Assembly: GCF_030915405.1 (NCBI RefSeq)
Contig: NZ_CP133262.1
Coordinates: 4,108,501 to 4,172,500, forward strand
DNA: 64,000 nucleotides
Direction of reading: 5' to 3'
DNA from: Neobacillus nitrireducens
GTDB lineage: Bacteria; Bacillota; Bacilli; Bacillales; Cytobacillaceae
The notes beneath the pieces were generated by a model. The model did no database searches. It saw only the letters and a program-made list of their open reading frames with translations, and had not been told where the DNA came from. The position numbers and the translations under genes were made by a program. Positions within the stretch are counted from its first letter, which is position 1. Each line of letters opens with the position of its first letter. Below are positions 52,836-61,602 of this stretch, in pieces.

Positions 52836-53912
52836 ATGGCGATATTAATTACTGGAGGAGCCGGATATATAGGAAGTCACACATGCGTTGAATTGCTGAA
52901 TACAGGCTATGAAATTGTGGTCTTGGATAATTTTATAAATAGCAAACCTGAAGTAATTAAAAGAATAACAGAAATTACAGGTTGTACTTTTAAATTTTAT
53001 AATCATGATTTGTTAGATAAAAAAAGTTTGGAACAGGTATTTTTAGAAAATGATATTGAAGCCGTTATTCATTTTGCAGGTTTGAAAGCAGTAGGTGAAT
53101 CTGTTGATCTTCCTCTTCAATATTATTATAACAATATTACCAGTACCCTTGTTCTATGTGAAACGTTGCAGAAATATGATGTTAAGAAATTAGTTTTCAG
53201 TTCATCTGCAACAGTTTATGGGTTACCAGAACGATTCCCTATTTCTGAGGATAGCCCATTAAGAGCGCTAAATCCATATGGGCGTACAAAGCTAATGATT
53301 GAGGAAATTTTACAAGACCTTTATGTATCAGACAAAAACTGGAGTATTTCAATTTTGAGATATTTTAACCCCATTGGGGCTCATGGTAGTGGACAAATTG
53401 GGGAGGATCCTAATGGCGTTCCAAATAATCTGATGCCTTATATCGCCCAGGTGGCTATTGGGAAACTAAAGGAGCTCAATGTTTTTGGAAATCAATACGC
53501 TACTAAGGATGGAACGGGTGTAAGGGATTATATTCATGTCGTTGATTTAGCTTTAGGGCATTTAAGGGCCTTGGAAAAGAATACATATTCAAAAGGTGTC
53601 GAAGTTTACAATCTTGGAACTGGAAAGGGATATAGTGTCTTAGAAATGATATCGGCTTTTGAAGAGGCTTCGGGTAAGAAGATTCCTTATAAAGTAGTTG
53701 ATTCTAGACCTGGTGATGTAGCTGTTTGCTACGCAGATCCATTGAAAGCGGAGAAAGATCTGGGCTGGATTGCTAAAAAAGGGATTGACGAAATGTGTGT
53801 AGATGCTTGGCGCTGGCAGACTAAAAACCCATACGGCTACGAAATAAATCAAGAGATAAAAAGTCCTTACTTCATTAAAAGTGAGGACTTTTTAATTAGA
53901 AATAAATATTGA
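52836..53912 (+). CDS. galE: UDP-glucose 4-epimerase with C-terminal extension
   Basis: Extended short-chain dehydrogenase interconverting UDP-glucose and UDP-galactose, a precursor supplier for the polymer. It has GGAGYIGSHTCVELL at the N-terminus, SSSATVYGLPE (about 127-137) and the YxxxK site in NPYGRTKLMIEE. At 358 residues it is about 20 longer than usual: family sequence ends around WRWQTKNPYGY, and the remaining part is encoded by a terminator-like hairpin (53858-53893). TTAGGGGGTT precedes the ATG. Confidence 0.93.
   Translation: MAILITGGAGYIGSHTCVELLNTGYEIVVLDNFINSKPEVIKRITEITGCTFKFYNHDLLDKKSLEQVFLENDIEAVIHFAGLKAVGESVDLPLQYYYNNITSTLVLCETLQKYDVKKLVFSSSATVYGLPERFPISEDSPLRALNPYGRTKLMIEEILQDLYVSDKNWSISILRYFNPIGAHGSGQIGEDPNGVPNNLMPYIAQVAIGKLKELNVFGNQYATKDGTGVRDYIHVVDLALGHLRALEKNTYSKGVEVYNLGTGKGYSVLEMISAFEEASGKKIPYKVVDSRPGDVAVCYADPLKAEKDLGWIAKKGIDEMCVDAWRWQTKNPYGYEINQEIKSPYFIKSEDFLIRNKY
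53858..53893 (+). terminator. Terminator-like hairpin within the 3' end of galE
   Basis: Arms AAAAAGTCCTTAC and GTGAGGACTTTTT pair at 12 of 13 positions around a ten-base loop, followed by AATT. It is inside the galE frame, 19 bases before the stop and 44 before the next small gene. Confidence 0.6.
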
Positions 53913-53936
53913 TTGATCTTAAGAGAGGGAATTGAA

Positions 53937-54080
53937 ATGGCTATATCTGAGTGTTTAAACCAAGAGAAACTAAAAGAAATCTTAATGAATATTTATGCCA
54001 GAGGGATGGAGACAGAAGACATTCATGTGAATGATGTAGTTGATGAAATAAAAAAACAAATATTAGCTGAATCCAAATAG
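53937..54080 (+). CDS. Small helical protein, possibly SinI-like
   Basis: A 47-residue protein in the eps operon with GAGAGGGA before its ATG. It is predicted to be mainly helical. Its middle, EKLKEILMNIYARGMETEDI, can be lined up with the SinI/SinR dimerisation helix pattern (SinI: ELMVEAKEANISPEEI; the SinR-like protein here: DFASLLMETGIEKEQI). SinI binds SinR and lifts repression in B. subtilis. The similarity is short and judged by eye, so this is a hypothesis; otherwise the protein is unrecognised. A gene for the putative target is in the same operon. Confidence 0.6.
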   Translation: MAISECLNQEKLKEILMNIYARGMETEDIHVNDVVDEIKKQILAESK

Positions 54081-54096
54081 CTCAGGAGGTTAAAAG

Positions 54097-54711
54097 ATGA
54101 AAAGGCTATTTGACTTTACGGTTTCTTTGATTCTGTTCGTTGGTCTTTCCCCCATCTTTATCATGATCGCATTTTTAGTTAAATGGAAGCTTGGCTCTCC
54201 TATCATTTTTAAACAGGAACGGCCCGGTTTATTTGGCAAACGTTTTTGCTTGTATAAGTTTAGAACCATGACAGACGGAAAAGATGAACATGGTCAATTG
54301 CTGCCAGACTATATAAGGTTAACATCTTTTGGAAGGTTCCTACGTAAATATAGTTTAGATGAATTTCCCCAATTATGGAATGTGATAAAAGGGGATTTGA
54401 GCTTAGTTGGACCAAGACCATTACTCATTAATTACCTGACGCTCTATACAAAGGAGCAATCTTTAAGGCACAATGTAAAGCCTGGGATAACGGGGTGGGC
54501 ACAAGTGAATGGCAGAAATGCCCTTTCTTGGGAGGAGAAATTTAAGTTGGATGTTTGGTATGTAAAGAATCGATCGTTCATCCTGGATCTAAGGATATTA
54601 TTTCTTACTGCGTATAAAGTCCTTGTATCGGATGGGATCAATCAACCTGGAAGTGCGACGGTGGAGAGTTTTAAGGGGTCCAATTCTTCAATGGGCGGGG
54701 GCAGTTCATGA
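54097..54711 (+). CDS. epsL: Polyprenyl-phosphate sugar transferase, EpsL/PglC-like
   Basis: Initiating transferase of 204 residues that loads the first sugar phosphate onto undecaprenyl phosphate. It has an N-terminal membrane helix (about 8-30), then KQERPGLFGKRFCLYKFRTM, the SLDEFPQLWNVIKGDLSLVGPRP core (about 87-109) and KPGITGWAQVNGRN. These are the monotopic phosphoglycosyl transferase marks, with the catalytic Asp-Glu pair in LDEFPQ. CAGGAGG precedes the ATG. It overlaps the acetyltransferase gene by four bases. Confidence 0.93.
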   Translation: MKRLFDFTVSLILFVGLSPIFIMIAFLVKWKLGSPIIFKQERPGLFGKRFCLYKFRTMTDGKDEHGQLLPDYIRLTSFGRFLRKYSLDEFPQLWNVIKGDLSLVGPRPLLINYLTLYTKEQSLRHNVKPGITGWAQVNGRNALSWEEKFKLDVWYVKNRSFILDLRILFLTAYKVLVSDGINQPGSATVESFKGSNSSMGGGSS

Positions 54712-55352
54712 ATATTTTTGTGATTGGGCATGGAGGTCACAGCAAAGTTGTTGCAGATATCATTCGGACATATTACGAATATCAGATTGTTGGTTATTTG
54801 GATAATAAATATGAAGAGGTTCAAATAATCAATGACGAATTTTGTGGACCAATTAGAGCAGCAAGGCAACTTATTGAAAACTTTACAGATGTAAAATTTA
54901 TTATAGCTATAGGGGATAACAAAAATAGAAAATCAATTGTTAAAGAACTTTCCTTAACTTTCGAATATTATACAACTCTGATTCACCCATTAGCCTGTAT
55001 TAGCCCAACTGCAAAAATCGGCCATGGTACAGTCGTTATGCCGTATGCTGTCATTAATGCAGATGCTGTTATTGGGAATCATTGCATTATCAATTCATGC
55101 TCAGTAATTGAGCATGATAGCAGATTAGAAGATTTTGTTCATCTCTGTCCTAATAGTACGATAGCAGGTACCGTGAAAATACGTGAGGGTTCATGTGTGG
55201 GAAGTGGAGCAACAATTATCCCAAACAAAACAATTGGAGAATGGACAATGATTGGTGCAGGAGCAACTGTGATCGATCATCTTCCTGATAATTGCTTGGC
55301 GGTGGGTACACCTGCCAGGGTAAAGATGAATAAAAAAGTGAACGCGGGGTGA
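54708..55352 (+). CDS. epsM: Sugar N-acetyltransferase, EpsM/PglD-like
   Basis: Left-handed beta-helix acetyltransferase of 214 residues. The N-terminal Rossmann-like part (IFVIGHGGHSKVVADII) binds the nucleotide sugar. Hexapeptide repeats follow from about residue 95 (ISPTAKIGHGTVVMPYAVI, VHLCPNSTIAG), with the active-site His in CSVIEHDSRLEDFVHL. It would acetylate the 4-amino sugar made by the next gene's product in UDP-bacillosamine-type synthesis. Start overlaps the epsL stop. Confidence 0.92.
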   Translation: MNIFVIGHGGHSKVVADIIRTYYEYQIVGYLDNKYEEVQIINDEFCGPIRAARQLIENFTDVKFIIAIGDNKNRKSIVKELSLTFEYYTTLIHPLACISPTAKIGHGTVVMPYAVINADAVIGNHCIINSCSVIEHDSRLEDFVHLCPNSTIAGTVKIREGSCVGSGATIIPNKTIGEWTMIGAGATVIDHLPDNCLAVGTPARVKMNKKVNAG

Positions 55353-55358
55353 AGGTCA

Positions 55359-56537
55359 TTGGGTCAAACAACCTTAAAAAAACGAATATTTTTGTCCTCT
55401 CCACATATGAGTGGGAATGAACTTAAATATATAAATGAAGCATTTGAAACAAATTGGATTGCTCCTCTTGGACCAAATGTGGATGCGTTTGAAGCAGAGG
55501 TAGCTCAATATGTGGGAGCCAGTGAGGCGGTGGCCGTTAGTTCAGGAACGGCAGCCATTCATCTGGCTCTTTTATTATTAGGAGTGGGAATGGGTGATAA
55601 GGTATTTTGCTCGAGTCTTACCTTTATAGCGAGTGCGAACCCAATTATTTATCAGGGAGCTGAACCAGTATTTATTGATTCAGAACCTGAAACCTGGAAT
55701 ATGTCCCCACAAGCTTTAGAAAGAGCCTTTTGTGATGCAATCAAAAATGGACCTCTTCCGAAGGCCGTAATTGTTGTAAATTTGTATGGTCAAAGTGCAA
55801 AAATGGAAGAACTATCAGCTATCTGTAATCAATATGGGGTTCCTATTATTGAAGATGCAGCAGAGTCACTTGGGGCCATGTATAAAGGGAAAGCAAGTGG
55901 CACTTTTGGAAAGTTTGGTGTCTTTTCCTTTAACGGGAACAAGATCATTACTACTTCTGGAGGCGGAATGCTGGTATCAGATGATCGTGAGTCTTTACAA
56001 AGGGCAAGATTCTTAGCTACACAAGCACGGGATGCGGCGCCACATTACCAACACAGTCAAATCGGATTCAACTATAGATTGAGTAATATTTTAGCGGGTA
56101 TTGGAAGGGCACAATTAGAAGTACTGGATGAAAGAGTAGCTGCAAGAAGGGCGATATTTCAACGATACAAAAATGAACTCTCGGACCCTGGAGTAACATT
56201 TATGCCTGAGTTAATAGATACCTTTTCTAATCGGTGGCTAACCGCATTAACCATTAATGAGAAAGTGTCAGGGATTTCTGTAACCGAGGTATTGGATGCA
56301 TTGAGCGAGGAAAACATTGAGGCACGTCCGGTTTGGAAACCACTTCACTTGCAGCCCATTTTTAAAGAAAGAAAATATTATCCTCATAATGAACAAGAAA
56401 GTGTTTCAGAAACACTCTTTAATTCTGGGCTGTGCTTACCCTCAGGGTCAAATATGAAGGATGAAGATGTAGAAACTGTTATACACCATATTAAACAAAC
56501 AGCTATCAAAAGGAAGGAAAGAGCGAGCTATGTTTAG
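55359..56537 (+). CDS. epsN: Pyridoxal-phosphate aminotransferase, EpsN/PglE-like
   Basis: DegT/DnrJ/EryC1 family sugar aminotransferase of 392 residues that places the 4-amino group on the keto sugar from the EpsC-like enzyme. Motifs are LSSPHMSGNELKYINEAFETNW, VAVSSGTAAIHLALLLLG (about 57-75), IIEDAAESLGA (about 162-172) and the Schiff-base Lys in SFNGNKIITTSGGG (about 192). The start is TTG at 55359 after GGTGAAGGT. The cluster epsL-epsM-epsN matches the B. subtilis order. Confidence 0.93.
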   Translation: MGQTTLKKRIFLSSPHMSGNELKYINEAFETNWIAPLGPNVDAFEAEVAQYVGASEAVAVSSGTAAIHLALLLLGVGMGDKVFCSSLTFIASANPIIYQGAEPVFIDSEPETWNMSPQALERAFCDAIKNGPLPKAVIVVNLYGQSAKMEELSAICNQYGVPIIEDAAESLGAMYKGKASGTFGKFGVFSFNGNKIITTSGGGMLVSDDRESLQRARFLATQARDAAPHYQHSQIGFNYRLSNILAGIGRAQLEVLDERVAARRAIFQRYKNELSDPGVTFMPELIDTFSNRWLTALTINEKVSGISVTEVLDALSEENIEARPVWKPLHLQPIFKERKYYPHNEQESVSETLFNSGLCLPSGSNMKDEDVETVIHHIKQTAIKRKERASYV

Positions 56538-56574
56538 GAAATACTATTAATTTTATGAAAACGGGGTATGTGTC

Positions 56575-56928
56575 GTGATTGGAAAAACAATGTATCAATT
56601 TCGGAAGCAAAAAGGACTAACTTTGTCCGAATTAGCCAAACGCGCTAATATATCTAAGTCTTACTTAAGTAATATTGAACGTAATCTAAATCGGAATCCT
56701 TCTATAGAGATAGTTAAAAGAATCGCTACAGTGCTAGATGTGGAATTAGATATATTTTTAAATCTAGAAAAAACGAATGAAGTTCAACAAGAGGTGAATC
56801 AAGATTTGATTGATTTTGCGTCACTATTAATGGAAACAGGAATTGAAAAAGAACAAATAAAGGATTATAAAACGTTAATTGAATTTATAAAATGGAAAAA
56901 TCAGAACACAGAAATAGAAAAAAATTGA
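56575..56928 (+). CDS. sinR: SinR-like biofilm repressor
   Basis: DNA-binding protein of 117 residues close to SinR in build: the XRE helix-turn-helix at residues 1-62 reads RKQKGLTLSELAKRANISKS, then YLSNIERNLNRNPSIEIVKRIA, and a C-terminal pair of helices (LIDFASLLMETGIEKEQIKDY, IEFIKWK) matches the SinR/SinI dimerisation region. In B. subtilis SinR represses eps and tapA and sits next to sinI outside eps; here the gene lies within the eps operon, after epsN. The GTG start has only a weak GGGGT site, so expression may be low. The GTTC-N8-GAAC sites upstream of the lasso, eps and flippase genes are its likely targets. It could instead be an SlrR-like paralogue. Confidence 0.85.
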   Translation: MIGKTMYQFRKQKGLTLSELAKRANISKSYLSNIERNLNRNPSIEIVKRIATVLDVELDIFLNLEKTNEVQQEVNQDLIDFASLLMETGIEKEQIKDYKTLIEFIKWKNQNTEIEKN

Positions 56929-56938
56929 GGTAACCTTG

Positions 56939-57673
56939 ATGGAGTATATTAGCAAAATCCCAAAGGTGATCCATTATTGTTGGTTTGGTGGCAAAGAAAA
57001 ACCTGCAATAGTGAAAAAATGTTTAAAAAGTTGGGAAACGTATCTACCACAATATGAAATTTTAGAATGGAATGAAGGTAACTTTAATATTGAATTAAAT
57101 TCATATGTGAAAGAAGCCTACAACGCAGGGAAATATGCTTTTGTCAGTGATTATGTTCGAGTGTATGCTCTCTATAATTACGGTGGAATTTATCTAGATA
57201 CAGATGTTGAGGTATTTAAACCCTTTGATGATCTTTTACATCACAATTCCTTTTGGGGGTTTGAACAAGCGAACTTTATCGCAACAAGCACGATCGGAGC
57301 GGAAAAAGGAAATGCACTAATAAAGGAATTTTTAGATTCTTATCATGAGAAAAAATTTATTAGAAATGATGGTACGTATAATCAATTAACTAATGTAGCC
57401 ATTATTACAAAGTTACTAGAGGATAAAGGATTAAAAACCAATGGCCAATACCAGGAAATTAATAGGTTGGGAGTTTTTTATCCTCAGATCTATTTTTCTC
57501 CATATGATTATATAAATTGTCAAACATTCATTACTGAAAAAACCTATACCATCCATCATTTTTATAAAAGTTGGCTACCAGCAGGGAAAAGAGTAAAGGG
57601 AAAAATAAAATTGATCCTATCCAAACTAATAGGTGGTCACAATATTGCGAGATTAAGAAAAATGTATCGGTAA
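56939..57673 (+). CDS. Glycosyltransferase with DXD motif, GT32-like
   Basis: Enzyme of 244 residues of the capsular-polysaccharide/OCH1-like group: IPKVIHYCWFGGKEKPAIV at the start, YAFVSDYVRVYALYNYGGIYLDTDVEVFKP at about 65-95 with the metal-binding DTD (quoted as one conserved block in two parts: YAFVSDYVRVYALY and NYGGIYLDTDVEV). It adds a sugar from a nucleotide donor to the growing repeat unit. The ATG at 56939 follows GAGGTAAC, ten bases after the regulator's stop. Confidence 0.88.
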   Translation: MEYISKIPKVIHYCWFGGKEKPAIVKKCLKSWETYLPQYEILEWNEGNFNIELNSYVKEAYNAGKYAFVSDYVRVYALYNYGGIYLDTDVEVFKPFDDLLHHNSFWGFEQANFIATSTIGAEKGNALIKEFLDSYHEKKFIRNDGTYNQLTNVAIITKLLEDKGLKTNGQYQEINRLGVFYPQIYFSPYDYINCQTFITEKTYTIHHFYKSWLPAGKRVKGKIKLILSKLIGGHNIARLRKMYR

Positions 57674-57697
57674 GTCAGCTGTTTAAGGAGATTGTGT

Positions 57698-58333
57698 ATG
57701 GCCTATTTAAGTAAGAAAATAGTTATGACGCTTATATCTGAAAGTAAAAAACGTGGAGTTTTTATCACTATTTTAATGAATCTTTCCCACGTGGTTGGGA
57801 TTTTAAGGGGATTGTTTTATAAAATTTTATATTTTAGAAACATTAAGTCCTCCATCTTTTCTCTGCAAGCAAAAAGTAAAATAGAAGTATTTAATAATAA
57901 GTCAAAAGTTAATATTGGAAAGTTTGTTTTTATAAGAAAAAACGCCAGCATTCGGCTCGATTTTGATGGGGTACTCAACATAGGGAATAATGTTTTTATT
58001 AATGATAATTGTAATATTAATTGTGTTAATCGAATTACGATTGGAAAAAACACCAAAATAGCACCAAATGTTTGTATTAACGATCATGATCATAATTATA
58101 AAAAGAATACCCCTGACCATTTAGTTAGAGGAGAAGTAACCATCGGTGAGAACGTCTGGATCGGTTCAAACGTCGTTATATTGAGGAATACCCATATTGG
58201 TGATAATGTCGTTATTGCTGCGGGAAGTGTTGTTAAGGGAATCGTACCTCCGAATACAATATATATAAATAAGAGAGAGACAGAACTTAAACCTTATAAA
58301 AGTAAAGACAAGGTAGTGCAGTTTAGCGTTTAA
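57698..58333 (+). CDS. Acyltransferase with left-handed beta-helix
   Basis: Protein of 211 residues: an N-terminal helical part to about residue 60, then hexapeptide repeats (VNIGKFVFIRKNASI, NIGNNVFINDNCNI, ITIGKNTKIAPNVCI), the catalytic His in NDHDHNYKKNTP and VTIGENVWIGSNVVILRNTHIGDNVVIAAG. Similar to maltose/serine O-acetyltransferase types; likely decorates the polysaccharide with acetyl groups. The ATG at 57698 is placed by the AAGGAG site; the frame opens at 57692. Confidence 0.87.
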   Translation: MAYLSKKIVMTLISESKKRGVFITILMNLSHVVGILRGLFYKILYFRNIKSSIFSLQAKSKIEVFNNKSKVNIGKFVFIRKNASIRLDFDGVLNIGNNVFINDNCNINCVNRITIGKNTKIAPNVCINDHDHNYKKNTPDHLVRGEVTIGENVWIGSNVVILRNTHIGDNVVIAAGSVVKGIVPPNTIYINKRETELKPYKSKDKVVQFSV

Positions 58334-58348
58334 AGGTGAGGATAAGGG

Positions 58349-59548
58349 ATGAAGAAGAATGTATTAATTTCTGTATATAATATGGAGATTGGTGGTATTG
58401 AGAGAAGTTTAATAAATATGTTGGAAAGCTTTGATTATCAAAAGTACAATGTGGACCTGCTAATCTTTCATCATGTAGGCGAGTTTATGAGTTTGATCCC
58501 TAAGACTGTTAATGTATTACCCGAGGTGAGGAAGTACTCTGTTTTTCGTAAACCAGTAACATTGTGCATTAAAGAAAAGCAGTATTCATTAGCATTTATT
58601 AGGGTTGTATCAAAGTTATTAGCAAAAGTAAAATTAAAATCTCGAAATTTGGAAGAGGGAGCCGGATATATACAGATGCAACTAACGCAAAAATACTCTT
58701 CCTTCTTTATACCAAAGCTTGATAAAGAATACGACGTAGCGATTAGCTTTGCATGGCCGCATGATATCATTGCAAATAAGGTAAAGGCTAAGAAAAAAAT
58801 AGCCTGGGTTCATACCGATTATAGTAAGTTGGAAATCGATAATGAGCTGGACCTTAAAGTTTGGAATCGATTTGATGATATTGCAGCAGTATCGGATGCA
58901 TGCAGGGAAGCTTTTTTATCTACGTATCCAACCTTAATCAAAAAAGTGCAGGTCGTAGAGAATATCACTTCTCCAAATTTTATAAAGAAAATGGCGGAGG
59001 AAGAGCTGCCACTTAATCAAGAAAAATCTAATACTTTTAATCTTGTCTCGGTAGGCAGATTATCATATGTAAAAGGATTTGATTTGGCAATAGAGGCACT
59101 TAAACAGCTGCATAATAAAGGGTTAACCAATATTAAGTGGTTTATTATCGGTTACGGTGGTTATGAGAAGGAAATGCGAGAATTAATTTCTAAGTATGAC
59201 TTAGAAGATAGTTTTGTCCTTTTAGGAAAGAAAACAAACCCTTATCCTTATATAAAAAATTGTGACCTTTATGTACAGCCTTCTAGATATGAAGGAAAAG
59301 CAGTAACTGTTTCTGAGGCTAAGATACTAGGGAAACCAATCCTAATCACCAATTATCCAACTGCTTCTAGCCAAATAGAAAATGAGGTTGAAGGAATGAT
59401 CTGTGATTTAGGTGTTCCAGGCCTAGTTAAAGGGATAGAGGAGTTTTATCAAAATCAAGAACTGAAGAATACTTTAGTGAAAAACATTAGTAATAAGGAT
59501 TATAGTAATAGTTATGAACTAGAAAAGCTTTATAAAATCATCAGTTAG
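58349..59548 (+). CDS. Glycosyltransferase family 4
   Basis: GT-B retaining glycosyltransferase of 399 residues. The N-terminal acceptor domain has SVYNMEIGGIERSLINML. The C-terminal domain has LVSVGRLSYVKGFDLAIEAL (about 231-250), the donor site and RYEGKAVTVSEAKILGKPILITNY with the family EX7E pattern (about 313-330). AAAGGTGAGG precedes the ATG. It is related to the last complete gene in the window (62697), sharing the N-terminal NGH/GGxExSLINxL pattern. Confidence 0.9.
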   Translation: MKKNVLISVYNMEIGGIERSLINMLESFDYQKYNVDLLIFHHVGEFMSLIPKTVNVLPEVRKYSVFRKPVTLCIKEKQYSLAFIRVVSKLLAKVKLKSRNLEEGAGYIQMQLTQKYSSFFIPKLDKEYDVAISFAWPHDIIANKVKAKKKIAWVHTDYSKLEIDNELDLKVWNRFDDIAAVSDACREAFLSTYPTLIKKVQVVENITSPNFIKKMAEEELPLNQEKSNTFNLVSVGRLSYVKGFDLAIEALKQLHNKGLTNIKWFIIGYGGYEKEMRELISKYDLEDSFVLLGKKTNPYPYIKNCDLYVQPSRYEGKAVTVSEAKILGKPILITNYPTASSQIENEVEGMICDLGVPGLVKGIEEFYQNQELKNTLVKNISNKDYSNSYELEKLYKIIS

Positions 59549-59584
59549 AATTCCTTAGATGCTGTAGATTAATGTCGAAGGGAT

Positions 59585-59691
59585 GTTCTTTAAAAAGGAT
59601 TTATTGTAAGTTATAATGTAAAAAAGGATAAACCTGAACAGACAAAAACTGTACAAAAATTTTTTTGATAGTATCGTTCATTATAATGAAC
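59585..59691 (+). promoter_or_regulatory. SinR-like operators before the PglK-like gene
   Basis: A perfect 16-bp palindrome GTTCATTATAATGAAC lies at 59676-59691, with the same GTTC-N8-GAAC form as the other sites. A second exact half-site, GTTCTTT, lies at 59585. A TATAAT occurs at 59612-59617 and another within the palindrome, but no convincing -35 partner was found. The gap 59549-59786 has no gene and suggests a second regulated transcript start. Confidence 0.62.
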
Positions 59692-59786
59692 AAACCCGTA
59701 GGTAATGAGGGTGAAAACCAAATTTAAAAATAAGTAACTTCATGTTGATTTGAGCATTTAAATTATATTTTTAAGGTGTGAACAAA

Positions 59787-61571
59787 TTGAGGGATACAAT
59801 TAAAAAACTAGGGGTTCTATTATCTAAAAGGGATAAGAAAAAATTATTATTGCTTTTTTTTATGATGATCCTTGCAGCGATATTTGAAACGGTAGGCATT
59901 GGTTTAATCGTTCCTTTTGTTGGGATTGTAACAAATCCTACTATTATTCAGAAGCAATTATTTTTATCAAAAGTATACCAATTATTAAATTTTCAATCGA
60001 GCAACACGTTTATTTTGTTTGCTGTTGTCTGCTTACTCACCGTATATATTATTAAAAATGCTTATTTATTATTTTTCTATTCGGTACAATATAAAGTCAT
60101 TTTGAATCAAAAAGTAAAACTCTCCAAAACGATGTTTAAGTTGTACTTAACAAAACCTTATATATTTCACTTGCAGCGAAATTCTGCTGAATTGTTAAGG
60201 AATGTAAACGGAGAGGTAGGAAAGGTATTTGATGGTATTTTATTAGCAAGTTTTCAATTGCTAACGGAGATATTAATTATGACTTTTATCCTTACGTTAC
60301 TAATTGTTACTGCGCCATTAGCCACTCTTACGTCTGGTATTTTATTGGGTGGGAGTGTTCTTTTATTCTTTAAGATCTTTCGCAACAAGATTACTCATTT
60401 AGGAATAGAAAACCAAAATGTTAGCCGTGAGATGATTAAATGGGTAAATCAAGGATTAGGGGCGAGTAAGGAAATCAAGGTTTCGGGAAAAGAAAGTTAC
60501 TTTGTCAATTCGTTTGCTAAGCAAAGTCAAATCATGGCGAATAATACCATTTATAAAAATACGCTGGATCAAATTCCTAGGCTTTTTATCGAGACCTTAT
60601 TAGTAACAGTTGTCCTTATTACGATGGTCATTATTGTGTTCCAAGGAACAGAGACATCTACATTAGTGGCTACAATGTCACTATTTGCTATGGCGGCATT
60701 TCGTATGATGCCTTCTATAAATAGAATAGTCGCTACAATAACCTCCATTCGATTTAGTCAGCCAGCATTAACAGTAGTCTATAACGATTTAATTAAAGAT
60801 AATAACGACAAGAATCCAATTCAAGAAGATGCAACAATTGAGCTTAAACATGAAAAGCTAAATAATGGTGAGAAAATATTTCGTAATTCAATTAATCTGG
60901 AAAATGTATATTTTCGTTATCCAAATCAAAAGGAGTATTCCATTAAAAATTTATCCTTAACCATTCCGATTGGACATTCTGTTGCTTTCGTTGGAACTTC
61001 TGGTGCTGGCAAAACAACTATTGTTGATATCATATTAGGACTATTCGAACCCGAGAAGGGCCGCATAGTAGTTGATGGGAAAGAACTAAATGAACTAATG
61101 CCATTATGGAAAAATAAGATTGGCTATATCCCACAATCCATTTATTTATCAGATGAAACTATTCGGAACAATGTGGCTTTTGGAATAAACAATAAGGACA
61201 TTGATGATATTGCTGTTCAAAAGGCAATTGATGATGCACAGTTAAAGGATTTTATTGATACACTTCCTGAAGGAATAAATACGGTCGTAGGTGAAAGAGG
61301 CGTTAGGCTCTCTGGAGGACAACGACAGCGTATTGGAATTGCCAGAGCTTTATATCATAACCCGGAAATTATTTTTTTAGATGAAGCAACATCAGCTTTA
61401 GATAATGATACAGAAAAAGAGATTATGAAAGCAATAGATGGCCTTAAAGGAGAAAAGACACTAATTATTATTGCTCATAGACTAAGTACAATTGAAAATT
61501 GCGACATTGTATTTAAAGTGGAAAAAGGTAAATTAATGTCAATTGATAATAAACTAAGACAATCAATGTAA
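59787..61571 (+). CDS. Lipid-linked glycan flippase, PglK-like ABC transporter
   Basis: Half-size ABC transporter of 594 residues. Six membrane helices lie in about 1-310, opening with SKRDKKKLLLLFFMMILAAI and FETVGIGLIVPFVGIVTNP, the pattern of Campylobacter PglK/WlaB. The ATPase domain has GTSGAGKTT (about 410), IGYIPQSIYLSDETIRNNVAFG, LSGGQRQRIG (about 510) and IIFLDEATSALD. PglK flips undecaprenyl-linked oligosaccharides containing bacillosamine; the EpsC/N/M/L-like enzymes upstream would make such a sugar. TTG at 59787 fits the AAGGTG site better than the GTG at 59778. Confidence 0.82.
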   Translation: MRDTIKKLGVLLSKRDKKKLLLLFFMMILAAIFETVGIGLIVPFVGIVTNPTIIQKQLFLSKVYQLLNFQSSNTFILFAVVCLLTVYIIKNAYLLFFYSVQYKVILNQKVKLSKTMFKLYLTKPYIFHLQRNSAELLRNVNGEVGKVFDGILLASFQLLTEILIMTFILTLLIVTAPLATLTSGILLGGSVLLFFKIFRNKITHLGIENQNVSREMIKWVNQGLGASKEIKVSGKESYFVNSFAKQSQIMANNTIYKNTLDQIPRLFIETLLVTVVLITMVIIVFQGTETSTLVATMSLFAMAAFRMMPSINRIVATITSIRFSQPALTVVYNDLIKDNNDKNPIQEDATIELKHEKLNNGEKIFRNSINLENVYFRYPNQKEYSIKNLSLTIPIGHSVAFVGTSGAGKTTIVDIILGLFEPEKGRIVVDGKELNELMPLWKNKIGYIPQSIYLSDETIRNNVAFGINNKDIDDIAVQKAIDDAQLKDFIDTLPEGINTVVGERGVRLSGGQRQRIGIARALYHNPEIIFLDEATSALDNDTEKEIMKAIDGLKGEKTLIIIAHRLSTIENCDIVFKVEKGKLMSIDNKLRQSM

Positions 61572-61602
61572 GTACCAAAATATTTTAGAAAGGAGGCAAA
61601 AG

